DNA of 64,000 bases from Diphasiastrum complanatum. Lineage: Eukaryota; Streptophyta; Lycopodiopsida; Lycopodiales; Lycopodiaceae. Shown piece by piece: positions 1 through 11,595 of this stretch (within the stretch, counting starts at the first letter, position 1; each line of letters starts with the position of its first letter). A model generated the notes under the pieces. That model did no database searches. It saw only the letters and a list, made by a program, of their open reading frames with translations, and was not told the DNA's origin. The position numbers and the translations under genes are program-made. The DNA lies in assembly GCA_029204225.1 (NCBI GenBank), contig CM055103.1:52801538-52865537 (forward strand), in the 5' to 3' direction.

Positions 1-1267
1 TGTACAATGGTTATGGCACGGGCAGTGGATTTGGTCCTAGCCATCATTCTGAGAAGAAGAAAATTAACAATAAAAAGTTTGAACAAAAGCAAAGGGGATG
101 AAAACAAACAAATTTGCGATAAAAGGGCGCTTGAGATCGATACCAGAACTGAATATCAATTTCGAGCACAAGATATACATAGAATATTTTAAGAAACGAG
201 ATGCACGTTCGAAAGCGATATTGGACTACCAGCGGTATCGGTCTCGAGCGCACTATGAGAGGGCGGACGATTGAACGGTGAGAGAGTGCGCTTGAGAGCG
301 ATATTGGGAGCGAAAGCCAAAAATTCTGCGAAAAAAAATGAAAATTCCAAGGACTTATATATACGAAATTTTTGCACGTGTGAAAAGGTGACAATGACAC
401 CCTTGCCCATTGTCTTTTTAATACATGCACACCAACAATCAAATACCAGCTTGTGCCATATCATACCAAGTAAGATAATTTATTTGCTTCTTGCCATTAA
501 TAGCGTTATCATTGGCATTCCAATTTGAATTATTTCTACTGCATCTAATGGACTGTCTATGACCATTGGAGCTTGAACCTACTGTTTGTCAAGAGAACGG
601 TAGATATTGTAATTAAGTTTTTTTGTGTAAACTTTAAGATGAATTTGGCAAGTAATACTCATAAGGATATTGATTTAGTATTGTTGACAATATGTAAATA
701 CATTCCAATAGAGAATGCCAAAGGAAGGGGAATGTGATATTATTAGTTTGGAGGTAATTCCTGGCCATTTGATCAACAAAAATGTAAAAGTTATCTATCT
801 TGAGTTGTGGGGGTGCTGGGCCACATCCACTCCATATTCACTTGTAAATATGTGATTTGGCCAAATTATGATTTAGATTAGCTTGAGCTAGTGTAGGTTG
901 CTTACACTTGTCATGATGGTAGAGAGAGATTTGTGCACCTCATAATGTCATTTGACCATGTGGACCAATAGGAGCTAGAGGTACATCAAAATGGTCCAAT
1001 CATTGTAAGAGGTGATTTGAGAGCTATGTTTCTATCCATCTTGAATCTCGATCCACTCTATGAGAGTGAGAGAGCTTGCATTTGACACTTAGTTGGAGGA
1101 GAGAGAGTGAGAGTAGCTCCAACAATTGTCATTTTATTTTTGGAATTTTTTTTGCACACCCTAGATTATGTGTTTATTTGCTATCATGACAAATTGGAGT
1201 GTTATGTAGAAATTTGTCGTAGGGCGGTCATGCGTATGCCCACAATAAACAAGCAGTACTCAAGTTA
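1..1267. other. Intergenic DNA, no gene recognised
   Basis: AT-rich sequence with several short open frames of no recognisable character. The part around 280-390 resembles 30520-30640: both read roughly 'tgcgcttga-a-cgatatt-gg-gc' and then an A-rich stretch ending in a 'cacgtgtg' word. It is therefore probably part of a dispersed repeat. No exon-like structure, RNA gene or intact element was seen. Confidence 0.5.
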
Positions 1268-1693
1268 TTAGAGAGGCAAGTGACACTTGCATGTTTTCGA
1301 AAAGCTGCAGGAGCATCGGGGGTATGCATACTGGCAGAACTGGATCATTAAGCAGAAACATGCAAAAAGCCACATCCACGAACGAGAGCTGAAGAATGTT
1401 TGGTGCTCTGTTATCCAGGGAGTATCACTAATACTCTGAAAGTGAAGGATCAACATTGGGAAGGGCCCTATCAAATTTTGGATACTTTCAGCAATAGTGT
1501 TTTAATTGCTTGGCATTTTCCACCAGGCATTCCCTTCGTGGTCAACAATAGTCACGTGATGGTATATTATCCTCATGAGGGGAATACTGATCTTAATTGG
1601 GGCATGATTTACTCCTTATTTGATATTGTGAAAGCGGGCATAACCTTCAATCAACGACACCTTGAGGGCACATCAACTGGCATTGATCCGTAG
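1268..1693 (+). pseudogene. Ty3/gypsy integrase C-terminal remnant
   Basis: The 97-aa open frame from 1400 contains HWEGPYQILDTFSNSVLI. This resembles the C-terminal tail of Ty3/gypsy integrases, where a GPY/GPF motif follows a short beta-strand region. Upstream, in another frame (about 1290-1390), is YWQNWIIKQKHAKSHIHERE, which resembles the helical segment that normally precedes the GPY module. The two pieces are out of frame with each other, so this is a decayed scrap and not a gene. No integrase core, RT or LTR was found nearby. The assignment rests on short motif similarity only. Confidence 0.4.
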
Positions 1694-1699
1694 CTCACC

Positions 1700-2660
1700 C
1701 AATAGAGGACAGTGGCAGCGCAAACGACAGACAAACACCACAACCACATGAAACAGATGAATAGTACACCTCGGTGGAACTCGGTTTTCTTCATTGGGGA
1801 ATATGTGTTAGGCCAATTCTGGCCAATGTATTAAAGTTAGATTTTACATAGTCAAATATTATGTGGATGATGAATAAAGTTATAAGTTAGACATCTACAT
1901 GGATTATATAGCTCAAATGTTGACTTAGCATAAGTAGAATAATGATGAGATGGACCACCATGTTATTTTCATAGTTTATTAGTTGCAGGGTTAAGGCCTC
2001 TTAGCCGCGTTCAAGTTAGAACAGATTGTAGGCAACCACAAAGGTAACAAATGTGGTCTTATACGATCTTATGCGGCCCATTGTGATCATCTGTGACCCT
2101 ATTGTGGTCATGTGAAGCTCTATTGCGGTTCTATGTGACCTTATTGTGGTCTAGTGCGGCCTTACGTGGTCTTAAGGTGGAAGTTAGAATGAACTGCAGG
2201 CAACCACAACGTCATATGCGGCCTTGAGATGGTTTGGATGCGAAAGTCAAACGGGCATTCAAGTTAAAAGTTGAATGGACCAAAAGGCATTAGAGGAGTT
2301 CTAAATCCAAAAAAGACCCTTTGTAAAGATTCTTTTTATATATTTTCACAATTTTTTCTAACACATGGACCAATCAAAACACTCAAATTTGAAATCTACG
2401 TAACATAATTTCTTGAGTCCACATTTTGATTCCACACTAAAAATGGCCTAACGTTTTAGTGGTAAGTTTGAATTTAGCGGAGTTTGGTGCATTGAAAAGT
2501 GCTCAACAAGAGCTTTCCAATAATACGTACATGACATACTTCTGAGCTACGATTAAAAAGTTATGGCAAGTCAAAAGTATTAGTGTTATAATATTTTAAT
2601 AATATAAACTACATCTTGCACAAATTCTTAAAGGGTCTTTCTGGAGCTCAAAACTCTTCT
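1700..2660. other. Intergenic, degenerate 'tgtggtc/tgcggtc' words
   Basis: No gene seen. Between about 2030 and 2240 the words tgtggtc, tgcggcc and tgcggtt recur many times with irregular spacing. The same words appear in the more regular array at 2700-3420, so this may be a decayed outlier of that array. Confidence 0.4.
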
Positions 2661-2689
2661 AATGCCTTATTGTGGCCATATGCGGTTTT

Positions 2690-3420
2690 ATGTGGAAGTT
2701 GACTGAAGCAACCGCAAAGGCAATGGTTGCGGTCTATTATGGTTTAATACAAAGTTAGATGGACTGAAGGAAACTGCCAAGGCAATGGTTGCAGTCTATA
2801 CAAAGTTGGATGGACCAAAGGAAATCGCAAAGGCAATGGTTGCGGTCTATTATGGTTTGATACGAAGTTCGATGGACCATAGGCAACTGCCAAGTCAACG
2901 GTTGTGGTCTATTGCGGTCTGAGACAAATTTGGATGAAAGAAGACTGAAGACAACCGCCAAGTAGTGAGTTGCAGTCTGTATGTGGTTTTGGATGAAAGA
3001 GGACTGAAGGCAACCACCAAGTAGTGAGTTGCGTTCTGTAAGCGATTTTGTGTGGAAGAAGACCGAAGGCAACCGTTAAGTAGCGAGTTGTGGTCCATTA
3101 CGGTCTGGATGTGGAAGATGAACCAAACCGCATAGGAAACGCTTGCAGTCTAGAAACGGTCTTATTACGATGGATACAGAAGCGGTAGCGAACCCAAAAG
3201 GCAGTGATTGCAGTATGTATGTGGAAGGCTAAGGGAACGAAGGCCACCGCCAAGTAACCATGTTGCGATCTGTAAGCGGTGGATAGAACGAACCGAGAGG
3301 CATCAAATGCGGTATGTAAGCGGTGAACAGACCAAAAGAAAACAATAGTTGTCTGTAAGCATTGGCCAATAGACCGAAACGCAGTGATTACAGTCTAGAA
3401 GCGGTGGTGGTCCCAAATGG
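2690..3420. repeat. Degenerate tandem array, unit about 60 bp, about 12 units
   Basis: Successive units share a core of the form 'atggac-gaaggcaaccgc' followed by 'caagta-tgagttgcggtct' and a variable 'tatgtggt' tail. Unit starts can be placed near 2760, 2812, 2872, 2934, 2993, 3055, 3117, 3181, 3236 and 3290. Units diverge towards the right-hand end. The 105-aa minus-strand frame at 2755-3072 is a translation of this array (repeated HYL/SLLSS words) and is not treated as a gene. Confidence 0.75.
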
Positions 3421-5270
3421 AGAGAGAGAAGGCTGTCACAACAAAGAGGAGCGATATATTACAAGAAAAAAGTGGTATTTGAATGAGAGAAATACACGAG
3501 AGATAGAGGATAGACTGGGGGGATTCTTGATCATTAACATTGGTGAGTAGAAGTGTGATTAAGCGTCAGGAAGGGTGATAGTCGAGCACAGTTTGATTAA
3601 TATTACTGACTATGGAGAGCTCTTCAAGAGTTTTGATGGACAATTGGTAATTGATTCATCAGTTTAAGTGATTTTTACCTCCATTTTGATGTTTTTTTCT
3701 CAAAATTGTCATATATGATTTGCAAGGATGGGACTGATTGTTATTATCTAATGACCTGCTGCCCTTTGGATCCTTTCTGAATTTGGATTCCACTTGGTTC
3801 TTATCAGATCTTCCTTGATCTGTCCGGATCTTGCCTGATCTTGCTGAAATTTGGTGGATTTCGCTTGATCTGACTAGATCTTATCTAAATCTTAGCTTGA
3901 TTTCATTAGATCTGGCTGGGATTACTTCTGATGAGGTTCAGTTCCGTGTGTCATAAGAGGAAGTTTGAGTTCAAAAAGGGCCGCATATGAATTCGTGCCA
4001 AGATTTCTTTTACATTTTGTCACTATTTTCAACCAATATCTTTGAAAATAGTAGCTCAGAAATATGAGATGTAATATGTCATTGGAAAGCGCTCGTGGAA
4101 AGAGCTTGACGAGCGCTTTCCAACGCACCAATTTTCATCGCATTCTGATATGGCAATCAAAAGTTATGCCATTTTTAGTGTAGACTCAAAATGTGACTCA
4201 AAGAGTAACGTTACGTTAAAGCCACTATGTCAAGAAACTATTGGGCCACATGTACAAAAGAAGTGAATAAAAAATGAAAAAAGAATCTTGACAAAAGGCC
4301 ATTTTTGTGTTTAAACTTCCTGTAATGATTGCCATGTTATCTCTCTAGACATTATAATTACTTGGTAGGGTAGTATGATTTTATTGAAGTAATTTTGTGA
4401 TCGGTTTTAGTATTTTAGATTAACATACTTGTTGCAAACATAACCTCATTACATAAGTTATGTACAATTATATAACTTCATTATGGTGACATTGCACTCA
4501 TTTCATGATGACATTCAAAGTTTCCAATCTGCCTGAATTATTTGCTATACATTTCTTTTCCTTAAACACTCTTTTATACTGCTTGAATGTCTCATTTCAA
4601 GCCCCCGCATCCTTTGACCTCCATGCAATGGGCATCTCACCTCATCCTTGAGAATCATACGTTCAATTTATTGTATAGCTGTAAGTTTCTTTTGAGACCT
4701 CTTTCTCACGGCTATGTTTTCTGTACGTATCAGTGTATTGATAGCCTTGCTTTAATCTGTATATGTTTGACTATTATCGTAACTTCTCATTTAACAGCAA
4801 TTTTTTGCAAAGCTTCTGTTTGGTGTGTTGTAGGTAGTATCACTTGATTTTGTTGCCTATGTATGTATTTTGTAACAGCAAGTTTTCATGTTTTTCAGGT
4901 TGGTCTTTTTTAATTCCACTTGCCTTGCATCAATCGGGGTACACCAGACATTTTATTGGTCTCTGATTCAGTGTGATATGATAAGTGCATAATGCAGTCG
5001 TTGCTTCCGTTTCCTTACAAAACAACAATTGGATTTGAATGGCCGATTTGAAGAGACGCAGACACAGATCTGGGATAGGCGTTATGATCACGTTGTTTGC
5101 TCCTTATAAATAGACCAAGAATCTGTACATTGCATAAATAATGATCATAAACTGGGGTAATGTGGCAAACTTCACGTAGCCATCCTTATTCTAAGCTATT
5201 CACCATATTTATGCATCTGCTTAGCTGCCTTACTTAGAAGACTTATGTAGGGATGCTATCCTTGTGGTAG
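3421..5270. other. Intergenic DNA
   Basis: No supported gene. A perfect 13-bp inverted repeat with a 12-base spacer lies at 4083-4120 (ggaaagcgctcgt / acgagcgctttcc). It sits in a block (4030-4160) whose wording (pressure for 'gctcgt', 'ctttcc', 'agttatg') resembles blocks at 2490-2575 and 28420-28740, which suggests a dispersed repeat family. Short open frames such as 4587-4847 have no recognisable features. Confidence 0.4.
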
Positions 5271-5482
5271 CTAGGTGGAATGTAATTCCGAACAACCCCT
5301 TTCATGTGAATTTGTATAATACCTAACCTAATTTTAACCCCTACATTGAATCAGCATAGCTATCTCTTTGCTCATGCCTAGGTGGAATGTAATTCCGAAC
5401 AACCCGTTTCATGTGAATTTATGTGATAGCTAACCTAATTTTAACCCTTCATTGAGTCGGCATAGCTATCTCTTTGATCATG
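5271..5482. repeat. Two-copy tandem repeat, about 106 bp, downstream of the dioxygenase gene
   Basis: Copies at 5271-5376 and 5378-5482. Both start ctaggtggaatgtaattcc, run through 'cctaattttaaccc' and end 'tatctctttg-tcatg', with roughly ten differences. The pair ends 13 bases from the stop codon of the minus-strand gene, so it overlaps that gene's probable 3' untranslated or polyadenylation region. Confidence 0.85.
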
Positions 5483-5495
5483 GAGAAACTTGAAG

Positions 5496-6715
5496 TCAAG
5501 TGACTAGAGGGTTGTTGATGGCAAATGATTGCACTAGACGTTTATCTTTTGCACGTCCCGCTTCCAACGCCTGCAGATATTCTAAATAGTATAGTTCCCT
5601 GTACAAAGGACCTACCTTTGCATCCACCAACTCTGGAGCGGGGATGATCTTTTGATCCTTTGCTGGATAATAGAAGGTTACGTAGGATCGTCTTGTGCTG
5701 TCACTGTTCACAATGGCTCTGTGGTTGGCGCTTTTGTATCTCCCGTTCGTAATGATCTGCAGTTCATAAACACAGTGGTGTCAACTTGCTTTTCTACCCG
5801 AGTTAGCTGATACTGACAGCAACCTAACGCTGCAGAGGCTTGAGCAACTCGTGAATCCATGAAAGGGCTGACAAACTATAAAATCTTGTCCTGACGTTAG
5901 AGATTTCAATACAACGAGCTAAACCTTGTGTGAGTGTCTAGTTGACAATAGAAGGACAAAAATTAACGAAGCACAGTTTGCTTGATTTGCTGTGTTCGAT
6001 CCTAATTATATCATGAAGACTCAAAACTATTTACCTCGATTTGATCTGCCAGATTGACGACGAAAGCATTCGGATGATTTGGAACCAGCTCCCATGTGTC
6101 GTTTGCGGCAGCCACCTGCAATCCGTCGCCCTCTTGCATCAGAATGGTGATGCCTCCAATGTCAGAGTGTGCAGGCAGCCCGAGAGTTTTTCCTGGCTCC
6201 GGACAGGGGGGATAGCACTGGAATACAGTGCTCTGCTGTGTTTCCCCCATAGCCTCCTTGAGGTACGTGGGTTTGAGCCCAAGGTTCTCAGAGATGACAG
6301 ACAGCAGCCGATGAGCTAGGTCCAGTACTGCTGCTGTGTACTTCTCCATGGTCTCATGAAATTCAGCTGGCTGTTGTGGCCAGTAGTTGTAATGCCTTTC
6401 AGATAATGGAAGAGTGTGAAGTTCCACAAACTCACGCCAGAACTGCGGCTCACTGTCAGTAAGAACCATACGGCTACCGTAGCCCTCAGCTCCGAGAACT
6501 GGCTTTCCAGCATACACAAGCTTCTCGTGCTTGGGTAGATCAAAGAACTTCCGACCAACTTCCTTCAGCTTATCCATGAGCTCTACTGGCACGCCGTGAT
6601 TGATAACTTGGAAGAAGCCATTCGTTTCACAGGCCTCAGCGATCTGAGCCCTGACGGAAGAAGCCAGTCGCTCATCGTGTAAGCCCGACAGATCGATTGG
6701 CTTCAAAGTTGCCAT
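5496..6715 (-). CDS. 2-oxoglutarate/Fe(II)-dependent dioxygenase (DOXC type)
   Basis: Two exons, 6715-6035 and 5756-5496, separated by a GT-AG intron (donor GTAAAT, acceptor CTGCAG), give 313 aa in frame. The N-terminal DIOX_N part holds ETNGFFQVINHGVP (about residues 30-44). The catalytic jelly-roll has the iron ligands HSD in LPAHSDIGGITIL (about 178-192) and the distal His in SANHRAIVNS just after the splice site. The 2-oxoglutarate-binding Arg is in the RRSYVTFY stretch. Known members of this plant class are soluble cytosolic enzymes that use 2-oxoglutarate and O2 on flavonoids, hormones or salicylate. Flavonol synthase-like and DMR6-like enzymes are close in general layout. The substrate cannot be told from sequence alone. 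Both exons are open and the length fits the family, so the gene looks intact. The start Met at 6715 immediately precedes a typical short N-terminus. Confidence 0.9.
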
Positions 6716-7690
6716 GAGTAATCGGTTTGTAGATGATCTAGAAATATTTATGCCGAATTAAGATGAAAATTAACGGATGTACACGCCTGTAATGTTGTGG
6801 GTGTGTGTGAGTGTAGAAGGTGGGATGTGTGATCTTCCCTAAGAGACTATTAATACTAGTTCATGTATTTGATATGTAGTGTGGTCACTGTGGAGGGCAT
6901 GTTAAGATTAAAGAAACGTACATAAGCTTCCTATGTATACGAACGCTTATACTATAATAAGAAGATTCCACACTCTTCCACTAGTGGAAGAGATCAGGCA
7001 TATTCTTTCTATTAGGGGTGGGGTTACCATGACGGATAGCGACGAGCTGGAAAGCTGAGAGCAATCAGCTTACCCAAGCGAATCTAAGAGATATGCTCTT
7101 TTTTCGAACGATATCAGAATCTTCTTAAATTGCTGTTTTTGATCAAAACCTATGACCCATAATCGGCTGCCAGATATCTGGACGACAAATTAAAAAGGGA
7201 AAAAGCTGACAATTAAGCAGTGCTTTATATTAAAGAATGCATCGGATTGAGACAGGGAAGCTACCGATACTACACTATTGCTTTTGACAGTATACTGCCA
7301 AGTCAATGTGCTAGAGGAGATCCAACTCCCAAAAGAGAAACCTGGTTATTCATTTTGCAATCTGTATATATGCAAGTCAATGTTCTAGTGTAGATCAACT
7401 CCCAAAAGAGAAACCTGGTTATTCATCCAACTCCCAAAAGAGAAACCGGGTTTTTGCAAGATTCTGTATTATCATGATATTTTTTAGCCTCTCTTTTTTA
7501 ATCCAAATTTCTTTAGACTCTTCGAACAATTGCACGTTTTCTTCAATAAAAAGACATGTAGTCTTTTATCTTTTCTGTTTTCTAACATATCCAAAATTTG
7601 TAAGCTCATATTCTAAACATTGATACGTTTTTTCATCTAAAACATTCCAAAAATAACCCCACCTACCTACCTAGGAAAACTATTTTAAAA
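6716..7690. other. Upstream region of dioxygenase gene, with a short tandem repeat
   Basis: Should include the promoter of the minus-strand dioxygenase, but I could not fix a TATA box with confidence. Between 7292 and 7455 a phrase of the form 'caactcccaaaagagaaacc' followed by 'ggttattcat' occurs three times (about 7323, 7397 and 7430). The first two copies also share the preceding 'aagtcaatgt-ctag' segment. Confidence 0.5.
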
Positions 7691-7719
7691 AGAGAATGTC
7701 CCATACGTGTGTCACACTA

Positions 7720-8340
7720 CCTACCTACCTACGTTCCAACGTTCAAAAAAGTTTTTCCCCTTCTCTCTCTCTCTACATACACACATATACATATGTGCAT
7801 ACACACATGCACATACCATACATGCATATCCACACATACACATACACATACTTATACACACATAAACACACATACATAGCCACAAACACACACACATATA
7901 CATACACACCCACACTCTCACATATATACACACACACATATATATATACATACGCTCACATACACCTAAATGTACATACACATGTGCTTACACGCACATA
8001 GACATACATGTACACATGTACGCACATATCCATATACACACATACACATACACATACATACAAACACATATAGATATACACACATACACATACACACAAC
8101 ATACACACACTCAAACATACATACATCCACACACATATACACATATATACATACATACACACTGTCACACATACATATGCACGCACACTCACAAATACAT
8201 AAATCCACAAAAGACACACATGCACATACATATACACACATAAATAATACACATATGCCTACACATACACATACATACACACATATTCACACATTAACAC
8301 ATGCATACATTCATATACACATACCAGGATATGCACATAC
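7720..8340. repeat. CA/TA-rich low-complexity tract (acatac/cacata type)
   Basis: About 600 bases made almost wholly of short variants of acatac, cacata and acacac on the plus strand. All long open frames over it, on both strands, are low-complexity (Thr/His/Tyr or Cys/Val/Met) translations of the microsatellite. They are not genes. Confidence 0.9.
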
Positions 8341-8398
8341 TCAAACACTAACAGAGCTTGAAACAATGCTTAAAAATGGTGCTTGCTACAATTTTTGA

Positions 8399-11130
8399 GG
8401 GAAAAGATCTGGTGTACTCTTCTCGGAGTTCAAAGTCAGTATTTGTGGGACCTTGCAAGCTAGCTTCCACTGTACATGTCACCAAGCCAACTCCTTAAAA
8501 TGTAGAGAAGGCTACATCTATCTCTCATCCAAAAAAAAAAACAGAACAACCAATGTAATTGAATCCTACTTGATTAGACCCAAATCTTGACCTAAAGTCA
8601 TGGCCATCCATCGTCACAAACCAATCCCTTATGAGGAAAGCAAGAAGGTTGTAAATGAACCATCATTATCTTTACCTGGAGCTTCCATTCGCCCTTTACA
8701 AGATAGTTTAGAGATAGCTAAATTAAGAGAAGGAATTCATAAACAAAAAAAGTTGAGAAACTACATTAATTTTAGATATTGATTAGTGTGATAGGCCACA
8801 TGTAGACCCAATAACAGGAGATAGGCCAATGGAGATTAGAGAACCTAACAAAACACATGTACATAATTCAAAAATAAAATTTAAAGATCACACACAAGCC
8901 ATAGTAACCTTTTGATGTTTTGGTAGATCCCTCTGAATGCAACATTGCTGCAAATTTTCATTTTTCTAGTTTGGATTCTTACCATTTTTTGTGCTTGGGG
9001 GCATACATAGTATACAAGCCCGAAAACAATTGTCCCAGGAGTATCCTCATGTTGCTTCTTTATGTAGTGTCAGTGCCAGTGCATTTGTTGGCTTGATAGT
9101 GGACGAAGCTAAACTGCTCAGACCACAATATTGACCAAGACTACTGGATGAAGATGACAGTAATACGGAGTATTTGTTTTTTTTACAAAGAAGAGTATCC
9201 AAAGTTGGAGGTGTCAATCAATTGGAGCTCAAAGCAATGATGTGCACAAGAGACATGTTTGTCGTTTGATTCATAACATCCTATGCAGAGCCTAACCAAA
9301 TACAAGAATTTCTTCCAGCCAGCTTTTCGTAGTGGCCAAGTAATTTCCCTGCTATGCTTGTCATGGTTTGTTTTGCTCATACATTGTTATGTTAATCGTA
9401 ATTTGCTAGACTTGTACTAAAGTTCATTCTATTTTAATATTGATTTTAATTATCTAACCATTAAAAAAAAAGTTGATTCCAGGTATGGGCCCTTGTTGAT
9501 AAAATATTTGATAAGTGGAAAAAATTTCAAATAAAAGGCCAAGGCTACACAAGGTGCATCAAAATAAAAATAAAAAGGTAGCCTCCACTCACACTTTGAA
9601 GCCCATCCCTACAGAAATGAGAATATCATAGTGGAAAAATATGCAAGGGATTAACTCTTTAGAGTTAATAATAAGTGTTATCTCTAGAGTTGCAAATGAT
9701 CAACTCTCCCTTGAAGAAATGGGTAAAGAATTTCAGAGGTAATACTCAGGATTGTATTTGCTTTCATTTCACTTCTTAAAATGATTTTCTAAATTTTAAA
9801 AAAATTATAACTCATACACTTTTTTTAATGCAGACATAAATTATTCATGAAAGTTCAAAAAGCTCTTGTGACAAGGTTAATTTGTCAAGATTTCAAAGAG
9901 TGCCAGAGGCTTTATCCTCTGAGCAGCCAACTAGGAATCCTATTTCATTGTTTGTTATTAACATAAGCTAAACTTATGTCAATAACAAACAATGGTGATA
10001 GTTAAAAGTCTCACTAATTATAAACTCAACCCAAACCCTAAACGTAGACCAAAGTTAAATCCCAAATTTAGGCAAGGACATGAAGCAAAAACAAAAGTGT
10101 GTAAACTTAATTCACAAGAATGAAATACATGAAAGGTTTGGATAAATGGCCTCAAAAGCAAAAAGGGATGTTTAGGGTTAGGGTCATATGCACTGAGTTG
10201 TAAAAAAAATATTTTTCACCCCAACAAAGCTTCTTTTGTACATCTACGAGTCCTTTAAATACATCCCAATAATGACCTTGGATTTAGACTTCATAAAAAA
10301 TAAACTATACTAGCTAAACATGGACATTAACTAATAGTACTTAAATTCAATCCTAAACATACTACAAATACAAACTCAACTAAATTGAGACTATATTCAT
10401 ATTTTGATTTTTACGTAAATTCATATTTTGAGAATTCTTCACCAAATTGAATGTAGATTTATTGTCTCTAAAGATATATTCGTATCATGTGACATCAATA
10501 TTAGTTTTAAGCTTATTAGTTATAAATTCTTAATATTCAATAGAAGAATTATAATATGAGATTTTCTATTTGATGTAATGAATAGTCTCAAAATAGTTGA
10601 ATCAAGCCTAAAGATAGATCTATTCTAGAAGAAAATGAGTATAACATAACATAAGTCATAAATCATAAACCTAATGAAGAAACTAAGAGTTTCTATCTTT
10701 CAAAGCCTTAGTATTTTTCTTAGTTTTTTTTTGATGTTTTTCCTGACTGTTGCTTTTTGAACTGTGTTTTACACATCCTACATTTTTTAATTGTTTCGTC
10801 ACACAGTTAGCAAACTGTCGCATTTTTTGCATGTTGGAAAAAATGCGACACTGTCTTGCCAAATGCCTTAGCACTTTTCACCCTTTGGAAAATTGCGATA
10901 ATGTCCCAATGCCTTCCGGATAAATGCGAAGGTGCCCTTGAAAAACTGAAGGTGTCTCTTTCAAAAATGCAAAGGTCTGCAGCGTGAATGCACTATGTAA
11001 CGGGCGTAAAGGGACTGATGCACGAAGGACAGTGACAGGAAACTATAATTAATTTTGATTAAGCCTAATATATTTCTTTTCATTAGAGCCTTTACGTACA
11101 TAACTGTAAAGGTTTGAGCATTAGAGAAAC
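8399..11130. other. Intergenic DNA
   Basis: AT-rich, no supported gene. A 60-aa plus-strand frame at 8600-8782 has no recognisable feature. A 20-bp inverted repeat with one mismatch and a 5-base loop lies at 9948-9992 (ttgtttgttattaacataag against its complement). A region around 10680-10990 repeats words such as 'aaaaaatgcg' and 'atgcgaaggtg', but no clear unit was found. Confidence 0.4.
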
Positions 11131-11516
11131 TTAGAGCCCTGACGAGGGCCTTTGAAAAATATGTTTTTTAATTTTTTTTCTTACTTTCGTTGCCATGTGG
11201 ACCAATTGAAACCTTGAAATTAGGGTTCTACGTAAAGTAGAATTTTTCAAATATAAATAAAATAAAAACTTTCTAAATATATTACTGTTATTCGTTGGAC
11301 AGCATGTGGAAATGCTATTGGTTGTTGAGGCCTGCCCTTCCAGCTCATCATTGCTCGAAGAGACCCAAAAATATTGAAAATAAATATGACAGATGGTTGA
11401 AATGAGAAAATCGATGTACCATTAAGGTATATGCATTGTCAAATCATGGTTAACAAGGTTAACTAGAGTTAATTCGTAGCGCCAAATAGTTTAGTGTTTC
11501 AAATTTTCGCCAACAC
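11131..11516. repeat. Dispersed repeat; inverted copies at 29675-29850 and 30072-30333
   Basis: Two blocks are involved. 11131-11284 is matched in reverse complement by 29675-29850 (words 'aaggccct', 'gttgccatgtggacc', 'tctacgta'). 11256-11516 is matched in reverse complement by 30072-30333 (words 'aatatgacagatggttga', 'atgcattgtcaaatcatggt', 'caaattttcgccaac'). At the second locus the blocks are rearranged and partly duplicated. This is probably a non-autonomous transposon. No coding capacity was recognised. Confidence 0.7.
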
Positions 11517-11595
11517 ATATTTTCAAATTCATGGCTTTTTCTCTACGCATATTTTCAGATTCATAGTTCAGTGTCTCAAATTTTTGTTTGCAGAT

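Noticed and set aside
2755-3072. 105-aa minus-strand open frame with internal repeats
   Set aside because: Repeats follow the 60-bp DNA array exactly, so it is a by-product of the array.
2690-3420. Regular repeats considered as a CRISPR array
   Set aside because: Units are contiguous and divergent without unique spacers, and the window is clearly a plant nuclear genome. The same reasoning applies to 39130-39470 and 60452-60750.
4587-4847. 86-aa plus-strand open frame
   Set aside because: No recognisable motif or exon structure. Length is within chance for this composition.
7696-8398. Several overlapping open frames of 75-142 aa on both strands
   Set aside because: All are translations of the CA/TA-rich microsatellite (runs of Thr-His-Tyr or Cys-Val-Met). 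No start context, splice sites or homology-like content.
8600-8782. 60-aa open frame starting MAIHRHKPIPYEESKK
   Set aside because: No family resemblance, no splice context, AT-rich flanks. It could be a repeat scrap, but this cannot be supported.
10029-10041. Telomere-like 'ccaaaccctaaa'
   Set aside because: Only about one and a half units, so chance is sufficient.
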